A program made the translations under genes and the position numbers. A model generated the notes under the pieces. It saw only the letters and a list, made by a program, of their open reading frames with translations. It ran no database searches and was not told where the DNA came from. Shown here in pieces: positions 59,852 through 64,000 of a stretch of 64,000 bases of DNA. The stretch's first letter is position 1; each line of letters begins with the position of its first letter. The stretch spans positions 248,001-312,000 of the forward strand of contig NZ_SJCY01000003.1 in assembly GCF_004354365.1 (NCBI RefSeq). Reading direction: 5' to 3'. This DNA is from Pedobacter changchengzhani. Lineage in GTDB: Bacteria > Bacteroidota > Bacteroidia > Sphingobacteriales > Sphingobacteriaceae.

Positions 59852-60418
59852 TTATTCTTCGGGCATTCCCACTGTATTTTCATCTTTTGCCAAATCTTTC
59901 AACTGTGGCAACTGCGTAATGTTGTTTAATCCAAAATAATCCATAAATAAACTGCTCGTACAGTAAAGAATTGGCCTGCCTGGGGTTTCTGCTTTTCCGT
60001 TAATACTGATCAGTTCTTTTTCCAACAAACGTTGAACGGAGTAATCGGAATTTACACCCCGAATTTGCTCTATTTCTAATTTAGTAATCGGTTGGCGGTA
60101 GGCAATTATGGCTAAAGTTTCCATCGCGGCCTGGCTTAGTTTTTTCTTCGAGCGGTGCAACTGAAGCTGGTTAACCGTTTCATGGTAATCTTTTTTTGTT
60201 AAAAACTGATAGCCATTATTCAAATTTACCAGTTCGATGGCAAAATCATCATCGGCATATTTTTTTTGTAAATAATCAATGCCTTCAAATACTTGGTTTT
60301 CGATTACTTCTTTGCTAAGCGCCGCGGTTAATGCCAAAATTATTTCTTGTACGCTTATGCTTTGTACTGATGAAAATATTAAAGCTTCGATGTGTTTGGT
60401 TAGTTCGGATTGAGGCAT
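59852..60418 (-). CDS. scpB: Segregation and condensation protein ScpB
   Basis: A 188-residue protein with the two winged helices of ScpB: LTKHIEALIFSSVQSISVQEI in part, then LSQAAMETLAIIAYRQPITKLEIEQIRGVNSDYSVQRLLEK in two segments and GRPILYCTSSLFMDYFGL. ScpB dimerises and joins ScpA and SMC in condensin. scpA is not in the window. A TAGTTTTG element ends 4 nt before the ATG. Confidence 0.95.
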   Translation of the reverse strand: MPQSELTKHIEALIFSSVQSISVQEIILALTAALSKEVIENQVFEGIDYLQKKYADDDFAIELVNLNNGYQFLTKKDYHETVNQLQLHRSKKKLSQAAMETLAIIAYRQPITKLEIEQIRGVNSDYSVQRLLEKELISINGKAETPGRPILYCTSSLFMDYFGLNNITQLPQLKDLAKDENTVGMPEE

Positions 60419-60421
60419 TTA

Positions 60422-60429
60422 CAAAACTA
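60422..60429 (-). promoter_or_regulatory. -7 promoter element abutting the scpB start codon
   Basis: TAGTTTTG on the minus strand fits TAnnTTTG and ends 4 nt before the ATG at 60418, implying a leaderless or nearly leaderless mRNA. Confidence 0.4.
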
Positions 60430-60443
60430 TCATTTTTAAGCAT

Positions 60444-60477
60444 AAAAAAACGGTCTCGTTTTTAACAAACAAGACCG
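60444..60477 (-). terminator. Terminator of the propeller kinase transcript
   Basis: CGGTCTCGTTT / AAACAAGACCG (60451-60461, 60467-60477; one mismatch) with seven T following on the minus strand. It lies about 200 nt beyond the kinase stop at 60674; the gap 60430-60673 shows no other feature. Confidence 0.65.
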
Positions 60478-60673
60478 CCTTTTAACACACAAATGAAACC
60501 TGAATTAAGATATAGCTTTAAGTTAGGTTATTAAAATATCTATATCAACCCTATAAGAACGTTTTTTGATAAACACACTATCGTTTATTTCTATAACAAG
60601 TTTAAGGCTAAACTGCATTAGTATGTGTTTATATTTAGTGAGTGGTATTAATAATTGAGTAAACGGTAATATG

Positions 60674-63658
60674 TTACTTTAATGGTATAGAAATAAACAC
60701 AGTTGTACCAAAATTACTGGTCTGAAATACATTTAACTGTATAGGTTTTGCTTCAATTTGGCTTAAAAGCATTAATCTTTCTTTTGTTAATTGCATGCCT
60801 TTACTTACATGATCGGTCTTTTTTGTGCTTCTCGAGTTATCTATGCCAATGCCATCATCAATAATTTCGATATTCAAATGATCGGGTTGTGCAATTTTGA
60901 TGTTAATTTGGATTTTTCCGCCAGCTTCTTTGGGCATAATGCCATGCCATATTGCATTTTCTACATAAGGTTGTAGTAACATGGAAGGAATTAAGGTTTC
61001 GTCTTTATCTATCGCCGGATCTACGTAAATATTATATTGAAGCTTGTTACCAAATCTGTTTTCCTCTAACTTTAAGTAGAGGTTTAAATATTCCAATTCT
61101 TCATCTAAAGAAATATAGCTTTTGGTACAAATTTCTAAGTTTTTCCTTATCAAACGAGCAAAGCCTGTAAGCACTTTATTTGCCGAGGCGGTATTTTGAG
61201 TATTGATATAATGTTGGATAGAATTCATCACATTAAACACAAAATGTGGGTTCATCATGGCCTGCAATGCCTGTTGCTCCAACATTAATATTTTGTTTTT
61301 AACCAGCAACTGCTCCTGTTCCTTGTCTTTTTGTTTGCGCGTAATGTAAACCGCTGTTTTATAAAATAAATAGCCAATAAGCAATACCAATAACCCTAAA
61401 AACCATATACTTTGCCAAAAAGGCTTTTCTATTGTAAATGGGATTTTTGCCGTTTGACTCCAATTTCCATTTTGGTTTTTTGCACTTACTTCAAAAGCAT
61501 AATCGCCGGGTTGTAATGATGAAAAGTCAAGTCTGCGGGTTTTAGTTTCTACCCATTCTGCATCATCATTTAAACGGTAGCGGTAGGTAATATCGCTCGT
61601 GGTAAAATCTACGGCACTAAAAGTAAATAGAATGGTATTGTTGTTATAATCAAATTTTAAAAGGCTGCTGTTTAAAGGCAAACGCTGTTTACCTTTTATT
61701 ATTGAGGTGATGTAGATTTTAGGCGTAGAAGTTAAGGTTTGTTTATCGCTGTAATTAAAATAAACTAAACCCTTATTGGTGGCAAAATATGCTGTTGAAT
61801 CATCAATATATAAATTGTTTACATCATCAGTTAACAAATCTTTACCATAATCAAAGTTGATTATTTTGGGATTTTTAGTGTAGTCGGAAATTTTGTTTAC
61901 GCCAGTGTTTGTCAAAATCCAAATTTCGTTGTTTTTAACAAAAAGTTTTTTGCAAATGTTGCTCGATAAGCCATTCGATTTGGAGAGCTGTTTTGTAATT
62001 ATATTGTCTTTATAAAAAATAACGCCGTATCCATCAGTTGCTAAAACCAACGTGCCATCGGGCAGTTGCATAATGTCGTTTATTCTTTTGGTAAGCAAAA
62101 TATTTCTTTCATAATGCCTAATTAGCGATCCGTTACCATATTGCCATAATCCTTTTAAGTTAGAAAACCATAAACTACCGTCGCGATCGTAAAAAACGTG
62201 GTACGATCGCTCCCTCAAAAAATCATTTTCGGTACTGTAATTTAGCAAGTTGATGTTGAAATTATTAATACGATCGTTGGCATAAATTACGCCTGTAGAT
62301 AACGCTAGGGCAAATTTATTGTCTTTTTGATTGAGGCTAAAATGCTTTATTACGAACATTAATCCATTTTCTTCCTTTAAATATTTTAATGATGGATTTT
62401 TTAAGTTGGTATCACTTATGGCACCTAAACCAAATTCTGACGAGAAAAACATCGATTTATTTTTCTTATCGTAAGTTAATTGGCTTATGCTCTTAAATTT
62501 TTCTTCATCTGGAATTTGAATATCATTAATGGTAAAGTTATTTAGATTTAAAATGTTGATGCTCGCATTGTTTGTACCCAGCCACAACTTATTGTTTTCA
62601 TCTTTTGCAATACTTTTTATCACGTTTGCGGTTAGGCCACTTTCTTTATCCATTACAAATAAGCGGGCATTAACATTTGGCAACATATAAACACCATCGC
62701 TAGTGGCAAACCACATATTGTTGGTGTTATCTTTAATGGTTTGGTTAACGGATATATTATCCAAATACGATGTTGTTTTATTGTTTTTATCGATAACAAA
62801 TGCACCGTTGTTGTTAGATAGCCACACCTGCTTCGCACTTTCATCGTAATAAAAATAACCAGAAATATTTTTAATTAACTTTTGATTAATCTTTAAAACC
62901 TCGGTTACTACTTTCTTTTTAAAATATTTTAAACCTGTTTCATCTAAATAAAAAAGTGCATGTGCAGGTGTGTTAATTGCACTTCGATAGGATAGAAGAT
63001 CCACTTTTTCGGGCACAATCGTAAAGTTTTTACCATCAAATTTCTGGGTACTTTTATTACTGAACGAAAAAATGTTTCCTTCGCCGTCTTCATGTAAAAA
63101 GGCATTTGCAAATTTCTCGTTTGGGTATTTTGAAGTATATTTTTTAATTGATTTACCATCCCACTTAACAATTAAATTGGTATTGGTGCCCAACCAAATA
63201 TTTCCTTTATTATCTTGTAAAAAGGAAACGATGATGGTGTTAAAGTTTAGTTGCTTTAATAATGTATCGTTATTTTGATTGTAGAATTTCCCATTATCTA
63301 AGTAGCCCAATTGTCCATTTAAGGTTAAAAACCAAAGTTTCCCTTGCCTATCTTCTTTAAGCTGTAAAATCTGTGTATCGGGTAAACCATCTTCTATAGA
63401 AAAATTTTGGAAATTTGCACCATCAAAACGACTTAAGCCACCGTCTGTTGCAATCCAGATGAAACCTCTTTTATCTTGTAGTATATAATAGCAGTTGTTA
63501 CTTGGTAACCCATTTTTGGTGGTAAAATGTTGTAAATATGTTCGCTGGGCAAAGCTGCTTACGGTTGTAAAAATCAGCATAAGTAAAAGCGCACACTGAT
63601 ATACCCTAGATAATGTGTTTTTGTATTTTAAACCTGATGGTGTTAATTTATTTATCAC
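60674..63658 (-). CDS. Two-component propeller sensor histidine kinase (LytS-type)
   Basis: A 994-residue sensor. A signal segment (YQCALLLMLIFTTVSSFAQ) precedes a periplasmic beta-propeller of repeats like GFIWIATDGGLSRFDGANF and NIWLGTNTNLIVKWDG, then a Y_Y_Y domain (PGDYAFEVSAKNQNGNW), a transmembrane helix (SIWFLGLLVLLIGYLFY) and the LytS-type kinase: NPHFVFNVMNSIQHYINTQN (phospho-His) and NAIWHGIMPKEAGGKI in the ATPase. The GTG at 63658, overlapping the regulator's stop by 11 nt, gives a normal-length signal; an ATG at 63721 would overlap by 74 nt. It forms a pair with the LytTR regulator. Confidence 0.9.
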   Translation of the reverse strand: MINKLTPSGLKYKNTLSRVYQCALLLMLIFTTVSSFAQRTYLQHFTTKNGLPSNNCYYILQDKRGFIWIATDGGLSRFDGANFQNFSIEDGLPDTQILQLKEDRQGKLWFLTLNGQLGYLDNGKFYNQNNDTLLKQLNFNTIIVSFLQDNKGNIWLGTNTNLIVKWDGKSIKKYTSKYPNEKFANAFLHEDGEGNIFSFSNKSTQKFDGKNFTIVPEKVDLLSYRSAINTPAHALFYLDETGLKYFKKKVVTEVLKINQKLIKNISGYFYYDESAKQVWLSNNNGAFVIDKNNKTTSYLDNISVNQTIKDNTNNMWFATSDGVYMLPNVNARLFVMDKESGLTANVIKSIAKDENNKLWLGTNNASINILNLNNFTINDIQIPDEEKFKSISQLTYDKKNKSMFFSSEFGLGAISDTNLKNPSLKYLKEENGLMFVIKHFSLNQKDNKFALALSTGVIYANDRINNFNINLLNYSTENDFLRERSYHVFYDRDGSLWFSNLKGLWQYGNGSLIRHYERNILLTKRINDIMQLPDGTLVLATDGYGVIFYKDNIITKQLSKSNGLSSNICKKLFVKNNEIWILTNTGVNKISDYTKNPKIINFDYGKDLLTDDVNNLYIDDSTAYFATNKGLVYFNYSDKQTLTSTPKIYITSIIKGKQRLPLNSSLLKFDYNNNTILFTFSAVDFTTSDITYRYRLNDDAEWVETKTRRLDFSSLQPGDYAFEVSAKNQNGNWSQTAKIPFTIEKPFWQSIWFLGLLVLLIGYLFYKTAVYITRKQKDKEQEQLLVKNKILMLEQQALQAMMNPHFVFNVMNSIQHYINTQNTASANKVLTGFARLIRKNLEICTKSYISLDEELEYLNLYLKLEENRFGNKLQYNIYVDPAIDKDETLIPSMLLQPYVENAIWHGIMPKEAGGKIQINIKIAQPDHLNIEIIDDGIGIDNSRSTKKTDHVSKGMQLTKERLMLLSQIEAKPIQLNVFQTSNFGTTVFISIPLK

Positions 63659-64000
63659 TATGTGCTTTTGTGTAACTTTTAATTTTTTCGAAAAAATCAC
63701 TTGCTCGTCTTCTCGATACATTTATGCTTTCGCCATTTTTAAGTAAAGCTAATAATCCATTTTTCGAATTGTACTCTTTCAAATAATTTAAGTTAATAAT
63801 GCTCGATTTATGAATTCTAAAAAACTGATCCGTTGGTAAAATTTCTTCAAATTCTCGCAGTACTTTCGAAACTGCAATTTTATCGTGGTTATTTAAATGA
63901 AATATAGAGTAATTGCTATCTGCTTCAATGTGAATAATGTCGTCAATATCCACAATTTTAAACCCTTGGCCAAAAGGAAGCGTTATTTTTTTAATTTCTA
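63648..64000 (-). CDS. LytTR-family response regulator (N-terminus outside the window)
   Basis: The frame is open to the right edge, so only the C-terminal ~117 residues are seen, beginning EIKKITLPFGQGFKIVDIDD. They form a LytTR DNA-binding domain: IIHIEADSNYSIFHLNN, KVLREFEEILPTDQFFRIHKS in part and the final SIINLNYLKEYNSKNGLLAL in part. A receiver domain is expected upstream. The gene overlaps the sensor kinase start, so both are made from one transcript and form a LytS/LytR-like two-component system. Confidence 0.9.
   Translation of the reverse strand, partial: EIKKITLPFGQGFKIVDIDDIIHIEADSNYSIFHLNNHDKIAVSKVLREFEEILPTDQFFRIHKSSIINLNYLKEYNSKNGLLALLKNGESINVSRRRASDFFEKIKSYTKAHSDK

Overview
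The window looks like chromosome of a Bacteroidota member of the Sphingobacteriaceae type (Pedobacter or a close relative). The evidence is AT-rich DNA, few Shine-Dalgarno sites, promoters of the Bacteroidota form (TTTG about 17-19 nt upstream of TAnnTTTG), a tmRNA tag ending YALAA, a type B ribosomal protein L31, FadL/OmpP1-like and small beta-barrel outer-membrane proteins, a two-component propeller sensor kinase with a LytTR partner, and many lineage-typical hypothetical families. No phage, IS transposase, rRNA, tRNA or CRISPR array was found.

Layout. 0-9 kb: cytochrome c maturation genes (ccmC partial, ccmD, ccmE, ccmF) with gdhA and two divergent small genes between them, then a DUF2520 Rossmann protein, a 2Fe-2S ferredoxin, IscX and a KdsC-type phosphatase. 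9-16 kb: small unknowns, maf, rsmD with a DUF3822 gene, a DACNV (diadenylate-cyclase-like) protein, a RecD-like helicase and a CvfB-like S1 protein. 16.7-20.2 kb: a heterodimeric ABC exporter with one degenerate ATP site. 20.2-24.6 kb: the clearest accessory stretch. It holds a HigB/HigA-type toxin-antitoxin pair bracketed by a duplicated 3' end of the ABC gene, an SRPBCC membrane protein, a DUF5519 gene that overlaps an orphan HigA-like antitoxin tail to tail, an unknown membrane/soluble gene pair, and ssrA (tmRNA).

24.9-32.5 kb: asnS, an AT-rich gap with three hairpins and a possible small RNA, ferritin, an unknown gene, GNAT plus metallo-beta-lactamase-fold pair, a FadL-like porin and a Gly/Tyr/Asn-rich lipoprotein. 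32.7-43.4 kb: proS, a PLP sulfur-amino-acid enzyme, a TIGR02757 protein, a NarL-type regulator, a hidden DUF3606 gene, a PPOX protein, lysS with a C-terminal extension, a MaoC hydratase and an acyl-CoA ligase. 43.7-50.7 kb: DUF808 protein, iscS-iscU-iscA, methylmalonyl-CoA epimerase and an exported amidase. 50.9-64 kb: hybrid histidine kinase, rpmE2, a run of GlmU-like transferase, tpiA, prmA and mpl, then a GNAT-like protein, an acidic small protein, scpB, and a propeller sensor kinase with its LytTR regulator cut by the right edge.

Together the genes cover heme/cytochrome c and Fe-S biogenesis (the Isc genes lie in two places), translation (three tRNA synthetases, L31, rsmD, prmA, ssrA) and cell envelope. 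Most of the unusual material is in the non-coding DNA: several families of short palindromes, inverted repeats and degenerate tandem repeats sit between genes. One 22-nt palindrome lies inside a repeat whose palindrome-free version is also present in the window.
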